A stretch of DNA of 64,000 bases from Rhodospirillaceae bacterium (GTDB taxonomy: Bacteria; Pseudomonadota; Alphaproteobacteria; Thalassobaculales; Thalassobaculaceae): positions 47,827-111,826 of the forward strand of contig JAGYJX010000027.1 in the NCBI GenBank assembly GCA_018401495.1, written 5' to 3'. The notes beneath the pieces were generated by a model. The model worked only from the letters and a program-made list of their open reading frames with translations, made no database searches and had not been told where the DNA came from. Below are positions 1-8,392 of the stretch, piece after piece (the stretch's first letter is position 1; each line of letters begins with the position of its first letter). Both the position numbers and the translations under genes were made by a program.

Positions 1-657
1 TACGGCCACCTCACCGCCAAGGTGCCTGGCCCCGACAAGCACTTCCTGATCAACCCCTACGGCCTGTCCTACGACGAGGTGACGGCGTCGAGCCTGGTGA
101 AGATCGACGTCGAGGGAAACAAGATCGACAAGGACAACCCCTACCCCGTGAACCAGGCCGGGTTCGTGATCCACTCGGCCGTCCACATGGCGCACAGCGA
201 CCTGCACCGGGTGGTGATGCACACCCACTCGCGCGCCGGCATGGCGATCGCCGCCGTCAAGGAGGGCGTGCTGCCGATCTCGATGGGCTCCACCGCCTTC
301 GTCGACCGGATCAGCTACCACGACTACGAGGGCGTCAGCCTCTACCTCGAGGAGCGCGACCGCATCGTCGAGAGCCTCGGCAACAACCACGCGATGATCC
401 TGCGCAACCACGGCCTGCTGACCACCGGCCGCACGGTCGCCGAGGCGTTCCTGTGGCTGTACCGTCTGGAGCGTGCCGCCCAGGTGCAGATCGACGCCGG
501 CTCGGCCGGCACGCTGAACGTCATGGGCGGCAACGTCGCCAAGAAGTCGGGCGAAGACGTCAACTCGTTCGCGGCCATCGAGGACGGCTACGGCGAGCTG
601 GAGTTCGCGGCCCTGATGCGCAAGATGGACCGGGTCGACCCGAGCTACCGTGAGTGA
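1..657 (+). CDS. Class II aldolase/adducin family protein (5' truncated by window)
   Basis: The frame is open from base 1, so the N-terminus lies outside the window; 218 residues remain. Class II aldolase/adducin domains are metal-dependent lyases or epimerases acting on sugar phosphates or related hydroxy acids. Family marks are GHLT at residues 2-5, the metal-binding HTHSRAGM at 74-81 and the further histidine in LRNHGLL at about 133-140. The true substrate cannot be read from the sequence. The stop codon overlaps the GTG start of the next gene by 8 bases, so the two are probably co-transcribed. Family assignment is firm; function beyond it is not. Confidence 0.88.
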   Translation, partial: YGHLTAKVPGPDKHFLINPYGLSYDEVTASSLVKIDVEGNKIDKDNPYPVNQAGFVIHSAVHMAHSDLHRVVMHTHSRAGMAIAAVKEGVLPISMGSTAFVDRISYHDYEGVSLYLEERDRIVESLGNNHAMILRNHGLLTTGRTVAEAFLWLYRLERAAQVQIDAGSAGTLNVMGGNVAKKSGEDVNSFAAIEDGYGELEFAALMRKMDRVDPSYRE

Positions 658-1093
658 ACCGCCGTTCTGGAAGCGGAAGACGCTGCAGGAACTCTCCCGC
701 GACGAGTGGGAGAGCCTGTGCGACGGGTGCGGCAAGTGTTGCCTGGTGAAGCTGCAGGATCCCGACACCGACGAGATCTCCTACACAGACGTTTCCTGCA
801 AGCTGCTCGACGGCGCCACCTGCCGATGCTCGGACTACGCGCGGCGCAAGAAGCGCGTGCCGGACTGCGTCGTGCTTACCCCGGCCGTGGTCGCCGACCT
901 GTCCTGGATGCCGGCGACCTGCGCGTACCGGTTGGTCCGGGAGGGCCGGGACCTGGCCTGGTGGCACCCGCTGGTCTCGGGTGACCCCGACACCGTGCAC
1001 GAGGCCGGAATATCGGTGCGTGGCCGGGTCATCTCCGAGACCCTGGTCAAGGACGCGGAACTGCCGGACCACGTGGTCGACTGGTCGGGCTGA
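650..1093 (+). CDS. YcgN-family cysteine-cluster protein (UPF0260)
   Basis: This 147-residue protein starts at GTG 650, inside the end of the upstream aldolase-like gene. It has the UPF0260/YcgN signature: an N-terminal LCDGCGKCCLVKL cysteine cluster at about residues 22-34, then further cysteines in DVSCKLLD, CRCSDY and PDCVVL. The spacing suggests a bound metal or iron-sulfur cluster, but the biochemical role of the family is not established. Length matches the family (about 145-150 residues). No signal peptide or membrane segment is seen, so it is presumably cytoplasmic. Confidence 0.9.
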   Translation: MSEPPFWKRKTLQELSRDEWESLCDGCGKCCLVKLQDPDTDEISYTDVSCKLLDGATCRCSDYARRKKRVPDCVVLTPAVVADLSWMPATCAYRLVREGRDLAWWHPLVSGDPDTVHEAGISVRGRVISETLVKDAELPDHVVDWSG

Positions 1094-1158
1094 TCCGAGG
1101 TTTCGGTCAGCCTCCGACATCCCTATATCCACCGCAGGCAACGACGGAGCCGGACGGA

Positions 1159-1428
1159 ATGAGTCGAGGCATGTGGATTCTGGCGGCGCTGATCGCCGTC
1201 ATGGCGATCGCGATGATGTACCAGGACTCCTCGGGTGGCATCGAGCGGCCGTGGGCCGAGTGCAAGGAGAGCCTGGTGCAGCAGATGCTGTCGGACCAGT
1301 GCACCCCGCGCGCCGGCAGTTTCCGCGCGCCCGGCGAGGGCGCGGGTGCGGCACCCGGAACGCCCGGAAGCGGCACGCCGGTGGAGGACCCGGCCGATCG
1401 CCCGGTCGGCGAAATCAGGCGCGATTGA
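1159..1428 (+). CDS. Small membrane-anchored hypothetical protein
   Basis: This 89-residue protein has a hydrophobic segment at residues 5-20 (WILAALIAVMAIAMMY), a short soluble part with two cysteines, and a low-complexity Gly/Ala/Pro tail. I do not recognise a family. It may be a single-pass anchor or a secreted peptide with an uncleaved signal. It lies 65 bases after YcgN in the same direction. The hydrophobic N-terminus and the lack of a competing gene support it, but the low-complexity tail weakens confidence. Confidence 0.5.
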   Translation: MSRGMWILAALIAVMAIAMMYQDSSGGIERPWAECKESLVQQMLSDQCTPRAGSFRAPGEGAGAAPGTPGSGTPVEDPADRPVGEIRRD

Positions 1429-1498
1429 CATCGGGCGTCGCGTGAGCCGAAGGCGCGGCCTACCTGGGACCGCTCGCTTCGGCGGCATCCCGGGGTCA

Positions 1499-1960
1499 TC
1501 ACCCCGGGCGGCGCGCCTGGATGCGGGGGTAGAGGCCGACCGCCACCTCCACCACCAACCCGTCCGGATCGACCAGCGGCAGCATCAGCCGCTCGTAGGC
1601 GGCGATCCACCAGTTCTCGACGAAACGGAAGGATCCGTGCGTCGCGTCCCGCCGGTTGACGACCTCGCGATAGGCCGGCTCGGCGAACGTCCGGAACAAC
1701 CGTGGCATCTCGTCGATGTACCGGTCGGTGACGTCTTCGCCGTAGATCCGCAGCAGGTCGACCCCCACCTCCCGGTACCGAAATCGCGGCCGCTTTCCCG
1801 GCTCCACTTCGACGAACATCATGTTGGACAACTGCTCGGCGACGTCGACCGGCGCGAAGCGGGTCTTCAGAGGCGGACCGCGGTCATGCCGGCGGGACTG
1901 CCAAGCCTGAAACAGATCGCGCAATTCCTTTCGCTGAATGCTGGAGAGATCGACCGCCAT
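1499..1960 (-). CDS. PAS domain-containing protein (PAS_5-like)
   Basis: With the ATG at 1960 the product is 153 residues; an in-frame GTG at 2005 would add 15. The sequence resembles the short single-domain PAS proteins common in Rhodospirillales: an N-terminal helix (LRDLFQAWQSRR), a strand with RPRFRYREVGVDLLRIYG, then the helix DVTDRYIDEMP and the closing strands LPLVDPDGLVVEVAVGLYP. Such proteins are often stand-alone sensors or regulators without an output domain; no output domain is present here. No signal peptide is seen. It is monocistronic and convergent with the small protein upstream. Confidence 0.72.
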   Translation of the reverse strand: MAVDLSSIQRKELRDLFQAWQSRRHDRGPPLKTRFAPVDVAEQLSNMMFVEVEPGKRPRFRYREVGVDLLRIYGEDVTDRYIDEMPRLFRTFAEPAYREVVNRRDATHGSFRFVENWWIAAYERLMLPLVDPDGLVVEVAVGLYPRIQARRPG

Positions 1961-2073
1961 TCGCCACTCGATAGCGTCCGAGGGCGGTGGCGGCAACCCC
2001 TGCACGTTGACGCTCGACAGAGAACGTCATGAGTTCCTAAGCTGGCGCCGCGCCGAAATCCGGGGAGGGCCAC

Positions 2074-2473
2074 GTGACGACCAGACCGCCGATCGGCCAG
2101 CAGGTCACGTTCATCTACACGCGCGACCTGGCCACCTCGTCCGGGTTTTTGCGTGACAAGCTCGGCCTGCGGCTGGCGCTCAACCAGAACGACCTCTGCC
2201 ACATCTACGAGGTTGCGCCGAACGCGTTCCTGGGCGTCTGCGTCAACCGCGAACCGCCGGTCGAACCCGGACTCACCTACAGCTTCGTCACCCCGGACGT
2301 GGACGCCATGTACCGCACGCTGACGTCCCGGGGTGTCGAGTTCGAAGCGCCGCCAGCGCTGTCGGCGCGCTTCAACGTCTACTCCTGCTTTTTTCGCGGG
2401 ATCGAGAGCTACCGATTTGAAATCCAGGAGTTCCGCGACCCGACCTGGCCGCGCCCCGCTCGCCGTCTCCTGA
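2074..2473 (+). CDS. VOC (glyoxalase/bleomycin-resistance) family protein, frameshifted near its 3' end
   Basis: Translation begins at GTG 2074 behind a good Shine-Dalgarno sequence (GGGGAGGG at 2062-2069). The product has the VOC beta-alpha-beta-beta-beta fold: FIYTRDLATSSGFLRDKLGL, then LTYSFVTPDVDAMYRTL, then a final strand ending FEIQEFRDPTWP. In the sequence as given the frame has no stop and would run through the amidase gene to 3684. Dropping one C from the CCCC run at 2454-2457 brings a TGA into frame at 2471-2473 and gives 132 residues, a normal VOC length. I therefore treat the readthrough as an artefact. The substrate is unknown. The amidase starts 37 bases downstream. Confidence 0.75.
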
Positions 2474-2509
2474 CCCCCTTCCGCCTCCCGAGTCCCGAGG
2501 ACCAACCCG

Positions 2510-3907
2510 ATGCCGAAGACCGAACTCGCCTTCTGGTCCGCCACCGAGCTTCTGCACGGCTACGCGGCCCGCACCGTCTCACCGGTGGAGGCGACCCGCG
2601 CGGCGCTCGACCGCATCGACGCGCTGAACAACCGGCTGAACGCCTTCTGTCTGATCGACGCCGACGGGGCGATGGCGGCGGCGCGCGAGTCGGAGGCGCG
2701 TTGGGCCAAGGGCGCGCCCAAGGGTCTGGTCGACGGCGTGCCGACATCGATCAAGGATCTGTCGCTGACCCGGGGCTGGCCGACATTGCGCGGCTCCAAG
2801 GCGATCGACCCGAAGGGCCCGTGGGACGTGGACGCGCCGTTCGTCGCCCGGCTGCGCGAGCACGGGGCGGTGCTGCTGGGCAAGACCACGACGCCCGAGT
2901 TCGGCTGGAAGGGCGTGACCGACAACGCGCTGACCGGCATCACCCGCAACCCGTGGGATCCGAGCAAGACGCCGGGTGGCAGCTCCGGCGGTGCGGCGGT
3001 GGCGGCGGCGACCGGCATGGGCGCCCTGCACCAGGGCTCCGACGGCGGCGGCTCGATCCGCATGCCCGCCGGCTACACCGGCGTCTACGGCATCAAGCCG
3101 ACCTTCGGCAAGGTTCCGGCCTATCCGCTGTCGCCGTTCGGGACGGTGGCGCACATCGGCCCACTGACCCGCACGGTCGCGGATTCCGCGCTGATGCTGA
3201 CGGTGATGAGCGAGCCGGACGCCCGAGACTGGTACGCCCTGCCGGCGGACGGCAGCGACCTTCGCCGTGCCTGCGCCGCCTCGGTCAAGGGCTGGCGGAT
3301 CGCCTACAGCCCGCTGCTCGGGAACAAGACGGTGCATCCCGAGGTCGCCGCGCTGGTGCGGGCCGCGGCCGAGACGTTCGCCGAACTCGGGGCGATCGTC
3401 GAGGAGGTCGACTCGCCGCTCGCCGACAGTCACGAGACCTTCCGCAAGCACTGGTTCACCGGGGCGGCCAACCTGTTCACCGCGTTCAGCGCCGAGCAGA
3501 AGGCGCTGATCGACCCCGGCCTGCAGCAGATCGCCGCCGAAGGCGCGGCGTTCACCCTGCTCGAGTACCTGGCGGCGGTGAAGGAGCGCGAGGCCATGGG
3601 CACCGCGATGAACCTCTTCCACCAGCGCTACGACGTGCTGCTGACCCCGACCCTGCCGCAGCCGGCGTTCGAGGCCGGCCATGAAGTCCCGCCAGGATCC
3701 AACCTCGGGCGCTGGACCGAATGGACGCCCTACTCCTACCCGATCAACCTGACGCAGCAGCCGGCCGCCTCGATCCCGTGCGGGCTGACCAGCGACGGGC
3801 TGCCGGTCGGGCTGCACATCGTCGGGCCGAAGAACCGGGACGACATGGTGCTGACGGCGTCGGCGGCGTACGAGACGGTGCGGCCGGTGGCGCTACCGAA
3901 GATCTGA
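2510..3907 (+). CDS. Amidase (amidase-signature family)
   Basis: A 465-residue amidase-signature enzyme that hydrolyses an amide bond. The Ser-cisSer-Lys triad is intact: Lys82 in PTSIKDL, Ser158 in GGSSGG and the nucleophile Ser182 in GGGSIRMP. The 24-residue gap between the two serines equals that of fatty acid amide hydrolase. The length fits stand-alone amidases rather than GatA, and no gatB or gatC is nearby. It follows the VOC gene and ends in a 15-base convergent overlap with the next gene. The natural amide substrate cannot be told. Confidence 0.92.
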   Translation: MPKTELAFWSATELLHGYAARTVSPVEATRAALDRIDALNNRLNAFCLIDADGAMAAARESEARWAKGAPKGLVDGVPTSIKDLSLTRGWPTLRGSKAIDPKGPWDVDAPFVARLREHGAVLLGKTTTPEFGWKGVTDNALTGITRNPWDPSKTPGGSSGGAAVAAATGMGALHQGSDGGGSIRMPAGYTGVYGIKPTFGKVPAYPLSPFGTVAHIGPLTRTVADSALMLTVMSEPDARDWYALPADGSDLRRACAASVKGWRIAYSPLLGNKTVHPEVAALVRAAAETFAELGAIVEEVDSPLADSHETFRKHWFTGAANLFTAFSAEQKALIDPGLQQIAAEGAAFTLLEYLAAVKEREAMGTAMNLFHQRYDVLLTPTLPQPAFEAGHEVPPGSNLGRWTEWTPYSYPINLTQQPAASIPCGLTSDGLPVGLHIVGPKNRDDMVLTASAAYETVRPVALPKI

Positions 3908-4531
3908 CGGCGGCGGCATCTCGACCCGCCCCTCGCCGAGCGCGGCGCGGATCCGCGCCATCAATGTGCCGGCCTGGGTCACGCCCTCAGGGTCGATGGG
4001 CAGGCCCGCCGCTGCGAGCGCCTCGGCGACCCAGGTGTTGCAGGTTCTTCCCAGATGGAACTCGCCGAGGGCCGGGTAGAACCGGCTGACCGGATAGAGC
4101 CCTTGGCCGATCGCCTCGGCGCGCGGGCCGCCTCCACGGTCCATGGTGTCGGAGACGTAGCCGACCAGGCGCGCAAACCCCGCCCCGTCCAACGGGACCG
4201 CCATCACCTCGGCGGCCGGCAGGTATTGCTGGGGATGCGCCGGCATCGCCACCAGATGCATGACCGCCGGCGTCGGCACCAGTGCGGCCGCCAGGATGGT
4301 GGCGAGGTCCGGGTCGGGGTCCTGGTAGAACTTCGCGTCGCCCCAGCCGACCTCGATCCAGCGCGCGTTCGGGAAATCGGCGATCTCCGGGAACGCCGTC
4401 GGGTCGAGGTCCTCAACCGCGAAGGCGAGGCCGACGTGCCAGCCGATGTTGACGGCCAGCACGGTGCGCGCGCCGGCCCATGCCGGTTCGGCGGCCATCC
4501 AGACGATCAGCAGAAGCAAGGCCCCGCGCAT
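3893..4531 (-). CDS. DUF2459 (TIGR02117) family secreted protein
   Basis: A 212-residue protein with a clear signal peptide: a basic start, a hydrophobic run LLLLIVWMAA and a likely cleavage after AWA near residue 19. The mature part resembles the DUF2459/TIGR02117 family: an early NIGWHVGLAF strand, IEVGWGDAKFYQDPD, and the late Cys-containing segment GRTCNTWVAEALAAAGLP. The conserved His and the Cys-Asn-Thr segment look like a papain-like/NlpC-like active site, which is inference. It is probably periplasmic or exported. It overlaps the amidase 3' end convergently by 15 bases. Confidence 0.8.
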   Translation of the reverse strand: MRGALLLLIVWMAAEPAWAGARTVLAVNIGWHVGLAFAVEDLDPTAFPEIADFPNARWIEVGWGDAKFYQDPDPDLATILAAALVPTPAVMHLVAMPAHPQQYLPAAEVMAVPLDGAGFARLVGYVSDTMDRGGGPRAEAIGQGLYPVSRFYPALGEFHLGRTCNTWVAEALAAAGLPIDPEGVTQAGTLMARIRAALGEGRVEMPPPSDLR

Positions 4532-4624
4532 CCGATCCTCTCCGTCGCCGCCAAGTGAGCGCCGGCAATATGGCCGGCGACGGGCGAAAGGGCGGCAAAA
4601 CGGCGCCGGGTCGACGCGGGCGGC

Positions 4625-6073
4625 TCAGCCGCCGCGGCGCAGAGCCCGTCCCGGGCGATCGCCGGTGCACCGGCCGCCCGCCCACACCGCCCGGCCGTTG
4701 ACCAGCACGGTGTCGATGCCTGCTGCCGGCTTCATCGGGTCCTCGAAGCTGTTGGCGTCGACGATGGTCTGCGCATCGAACACGCAGATATCGGCGTACT
4801 TGCCGGGAGCGATCTCGCCGCGGTCCTTCAGCCCGAACTCGGCCGCCGACAGCGACGTCATCCGGCGCACGCCCTCCTCCAGCGTGAACAGCCCGAGGTC
4901 GCGGGCGTAGTGTCCGAGAATGCGCGGAAACGTTCCCCACAGGCGCGGGTGCGGAAACTCGTCGTGCGGCAGCCCGTCGGAGCCGAACATGGCGTGCGGG
5001 TACGCCAGGATGCGCTGCACATCGTCCTCGTCCATCGCGAAGTAGATGGCGCCCGCCGGCTGCAGCCGGTCGGCCGCCTCGTGGACGCTGCAGCCCCAGT
5101 CCCGGGCGATATCGGCCAGGTCGCGGCCCGACATTTCGGGATGCGCCTTCGACCAGGTGACCAGGACCCGGTTGGCGTGCTGGATGGAGTCGTGCTTCAG
5201 CACCGTCGACGACGCGTGGTACGGGTAAACGTCGAGGCCGATCTTCTGGCTGGTGCGGTAGCGCTCGAACAGCGCCAGCGTCTCTTTCGATCGCCCGAAA
5301 TTGCCCTTGCCGTGCACCTTGTGGTGCGACACCACGACCGGCACGCCGGCTTCGCGCCCGATCAGGAAGGTCTCCTCCAGGCTCTTCAGCACGTCGTTGC
5401 CCTCGTCGCGCATGTGCGTGACGTAGCGGCCTCCGAACGCCTTCAGCCCCTTTGCCAACTCGATCACCTCCTCCGTCGGCGCCTTGGCGGAGGGGGCGTA
5501 GAAGAGACCTGTCGACAACCCGACCGCACCCGCCGCCATCGAGGCTTCGAGGTTCGCCCGCATCGCCTTGACCTCGCCGGCGTCGGCGGCGCGGTCGAGC
5601 TTCTCCATGGCGCCGACGCGCAGCGTCGAGTGGCCGACCAGAAAGGCGGCGTTGACCGAAGCCGGTTCCTCGTCGACGGCGCCCAGGAACGCGTCGAAGG
5701 TGGCGAACCTCCACCACTCCTCCTCGCCCAGCAGGTCGAGCGGTGGCGGCGGCCGTCGATCCAGCACCAAGGGGGCAAGCGAGATCCCGCAATTGCCGAC
5801 CACGACGCTGGTCACCCCCTGGCTGACCTTCATGTCCATGGTCGGCTTCGACAACAGCGCGCGGTCGTCGTGGGTGTGCACGTCGATGAAACCGGGAGCG
5901 ACGATCTTGCCGGCGGCGTCGATCGTACGGCCGGCGCTGACACCGGCGAGGTCGCCGATGGCGGCGATGCGGTCGTCGACGATCGCCACGTCGGCGCGCC
6001 GTCGCGGCGCGCCGGTTCCATCTATCACGGTGCCGCCGGTCAGCAGCAGGTCGCAGCGCTCGAGCGCGGTCAT
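4625..6073 (-). CDS. N-acyl-D-amino-acid deacylase (D-aminoacylase)
   Basis: A 482-residue amidohydrolase-superfamily enzyme that removes the acyl group from N-acyl-D-amino acids. It has the N-terminal beta-sandwich (LLLTGGTVIDGTG), the first metal site FIDVHTHDD at about residues 62-70, then GNCG, YVTHMRDEGND, the VSHHKVHG histidines, and the C-terminal SDGLPHDEFPHPR with the catalytic aspartate. The length matches characterised D-aminoacylases. It is divergent from the aspartoacylase-like gene at 6304, with a 230-base gap between them. Which D-amino acid is preferred cannot be read from sequence. Confidence 0.9.
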   Translation of the reverse strand: MTALERCDLLLTGGTVIDGTGAPRRRADVAIVDDRIAAIGDLAGVSAGRTIDAAGKIVAPGFIDVHTHDDRALLSKPTMDMKVSQGVTSVVVGNCGISLAPLVLDRRPPPPLDLLGEEEWWRFATFDAFLGAVDEEPASVNAAFLVGHSTLRVGAMEKLDRAADAGEVKAMRANLEASMAAGAVGLSTGLFYAPSAKAPTEEVIELAKGLKAFGGRYVTHMRDEGNDVLKSLEETFLIGREAGVPVVVSHHKVHGKGNFGRSKETLALFERYRTSQKIGLDVYPYHASSTVLKHDSIQHANRVLVTWSKAHPEMSGRDLADIARDWGCSVHEAADRLQPAGAIYFAMDEDDVQRILAYPHAMFGSDGLPHDEFPHPRLWGTFPRILGHYARDLGLFTLEEGVRRMTSLSAAEFGLKDRGEIAPGKYADICVFDAQTIVDANSFEDPMKPAAGIDTVLVNGRAVWAGGRCTGDRPGRALRRGG

Positions 6074-6303
6074 GGAATGCCTCCAGGTGGGTCGACCCGA
6101 TCGCAGCCCGAGCCGGCGCGGGTGTCAAGACCGCTGACGCACACGCCGGTGGTCTGGCCAAGACAGCCACCATGACCTAACCTTTTCCCACGGCCGGCTC
6201 CCGCACGCCTCCCCGCCGATCGCGCTCACGTTCGATGCCGCCACACCGCCGGGCCGCCGCGCCTGGAACGCGCCTGTCCAAACGCATACGGATGTCCCCG
6301 CCG

Positions 6304-7272
6304 ATGGCCGCTGATCACGCCCCCCCCACTTCCTGGCCGGTCGAGTTGAAGGCTCCCGACCTCGAGAGGTACCGCGCGGGCAACACCGGCATTCCGTTCT
6401 TCTGGAGCTTCGAGGCCTCCGATCCGGGACCGCACGTGTTGGTGACGGCGCTGGTCCACGGCAACGAGTTGTGCGGCGCGCTGGCCCTCGATCGGTTGCT
6501 GCGGGCCGAGTTACGGCCGGTCCGAGGTCGTCTGACACTAGGATTTTGCAACGTTGCCGCGTTCCTGGCGTTCGATCCGGCCTACCCGACGCTGTCACGC
6601 TTCATCGACGAGGACTTCAACCGGATCTGGGACCGCGACACCCTGGACGGTCCACGCGCCACCCTCGAACTGGCCCGGGCTCGCACCATCCGCCCGCTGC
6701 TCGATTCCGTCGACCTGCTCATCGACCTTCACTCGATGCAGAATCCGACGGAGCCGCTGATCCTGGCCGGAGCCTGCCAGAAGGGCCTCGACCTCGCCCG
6801 ACGCGCTGGCTATCCGGCGACCATCGTCATCGATGCCGGTCACGCGGCCGGCGCCCGGATGCGCGACTACGCGCTGTTCGACGACCCGTCGAGCCCACGG
6901 GCCGCCTTACTAGTCGAGTGCGGCCAACACTGGGCGCGATCGTCCGAGTTCGTCGCGCTCGAGGCGGCGATGCGCTTCCTGTTGGCGACCGGCTGCGTCG
7001 ATCGGCAAGCCATCGACCGCTGGCTCGGACCGGAGCCGGGCCCGCAGCGGGTCGTGCAGGTCACCGAGGCTGTCACCGTGCGCTCAAACACCTTCGCCTT
7101 CGTCGCCCCCTACACGGGCATGGAGACCATTCCGCGGGCCGGCACCCTGATCGCCCACGACGGCGACGAAGCGATTTACACACCGTATGACGGGTGCATC
7201 CTGATCATGCCGTCGCGCCGGCTCGCCGTCGGCCAGACCGCTGTTCGCCTGGGGCGGGTCGTCGATGGCTGA
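6304..7272 (+). CDS. Succinylglutamate desuccinylase/aspartoacylase family protein
   Basis: A zinc-dependent M14-like deacylase, 322 residues from ATG 6304; in-frame ATGs at 6292 and 6235 are alternatives and none has an obvious ribosome binding site. The metal site begins with ALVHGNELCGA at about residue 50 (His and Glu ligands) and a third His is in LIDLHSMQNPTEP. The C-terminal beta domain (VTVRSNTFAFVAPYTG...) is also typical. The family hydrolyses N-acyl amino acids or similar amides. Lying beside a D-aminoacylase, it may serve the same kind of acyl-amino-acid salvage. It overlaps the next gene by 8 bases. Confidence 0.85.
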   Translation: MAADHAPPTSWPVELKAPDLERYRAGNTGIPFFWSFEASDPGPHVLVTALVHGNELCGALALDRLLRAELRPVRGRLTLGFCNVAAFLAFDPAYPTLSRFIDEDFNRIWDRDTLDGPRATLELARARTIRPLLDSVDLLIDLHSMQNPTEPLILAGACQKGLDLARRAGYPATIVIDAGHAAGARMRDYALFDDPSSPRAALLVECGQHWARSSEFVALEAAMRFLLATGCVDRQAIDRWLGPEPGPQRVVQVTEAVTVRSNTFAFVAPYTGMETIPRAGTLIAHDGDEAIYTPYDGCILIMPSRRLAVGQTAVRLGRVVDG

Positions 7273-8376
7273 TCAGAGACCGGACGAGTCGTCGCCCAGC
7301 GCGGAGGGGCCTGGCGGCGACAGCATGACCGCCGGCAGGGCCAGGGGCTCGATGGTGTTGGCGCTGGCGATCGGGGCGGCGGGTGGCCTGTTGTTCGCCT
7401 GGGCGAAGCTGCCCCTGCCCTGGATGATGGGCGCCATGGTGGCGACCACCGTTGCGTCGGTGGCAGGGGCGAACATCCGCGTCGACCATCGCCTGCGCAC
7501 GGTTATGATCTGCGTGCTGGGCGTGATGCTCGGCAGCGCCTTCCAGCCGTCGCTGGTCGACCAGATCAGCGAGTGGGCGATTTCGATCGCCGGGTTGCTG
7601 GTGTACGCCATCGTCGCCGGTGGGCTGGTGACCTGGTACTTCCGAAAGGCCGCCGGCTACGACGCCGTGACGTCGTATTTCGCGTCGTCACCGGGAGGCC
7701 TGAACGAGATGGTGATCGTCGGCCGCGAAATGGGCGGCGACGACCGCGTTATCGCCCTCACTCATTCGGCGCGCATCCTGCTGGTGGTGATGACGCTGCC
7801 GTTCCTGTTCCAGTTGTTCACCGACTACACTCCCCCGCGGGTCTGCTGCCGAGTGGCGGTTCACTCGACATGCCGGCGCTGGACTGGGCGATCCTGGCGG
7901 GCTGCGGCGTAGTCGGCACGATCGTCGCCAAGCGGTTGAGGATCCCGGCGGCCGTGCTGATCGGTCCGATGCTGCTCTCGGCGGTGTTGCACGTCGTCGG
8001 CGTTACCCAAGCCACCCCGCCCAGCCTCCTGGTAGCCGTGGCGCAGGTGGTCATGGGAACCGGCATCGGATGCCGTTTCGCCGGCACCGCAGTGCGCGAC
8101 ATCGTGCGGATCGTCGGGATTTCGATCGGCTCGACGGTGATCCTCCTCGTACTCGGCGTCCTGTTCGGCGTCGGCCTGGAGCAGATTACCGGGGTGCCGT
8201 GGTTCGTGCTGGTGCTCGCCTACGCCCCGGGCGGGCTGGCCGAGATGAGCCTGGTGGCGCTCGCGCTCGGCCGTGACGTCGCGTTCGTCGCCACCCACCA
8301 TATCTTTCGGATTGGCTTCATCGTCATCCTGGCACCGCTGGCGTTTCGCCTGATGCGACGAACCGGCCGAATGTGA
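7265..8376 (+). CDS. AbrB-family (AmoA-like) membrane protein, frameshifted
   Basis: Two adjacent frames make one protein of 370 residues with two AbrB duplicated membrane repeats. The first repeat runs from LALAIGAAGGLLFAWAKLP to SYFASSPGGLNEM; the second from LAGCGVVGTIVAKRL to VLAYAPGGLAEMSLVAL. The matching PGGLNEM and PGGLAEMS motifs show the internal duplication. The frame changes at the C run 7832-7836; one more C restores FTDYTPPAGLLPSGG. COG3180 proteins are polytopic membrane proteins of uncertain function, despite the names 'transcriptional regulator' and 'ammonia monooxygenase' often attached. It overlaps the upstream gene by 8 bases. Confidence 0.82.
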
Positions 8377-8392
8377 GCGCGCAAGCGCTCAC
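8373..8392. terminator. Hairpin spanning two convergent stop codons
   Basis: GTGAGCGC and GCGCTCAC form a perfect 8-bp stem with a GCAA loop, followed by TTT on the plus strand. The hairpin contains the TGA of the AbrB-family gene (8374-8376) and the stop codon of the convergent gene (8389-8391). It looks like a compact bidirectional terminator, though the U-tract is short. Confidence 0.5.

Noticed and set aside
4910..6175. Long open frames antisense to known genes (also 18422-19861, 11308-12696 and 60958-62544)
   Set aside because: They are Arg/His/Gln-rich translations typical of reverse frames in GC-rich DNA, with no family motifs.
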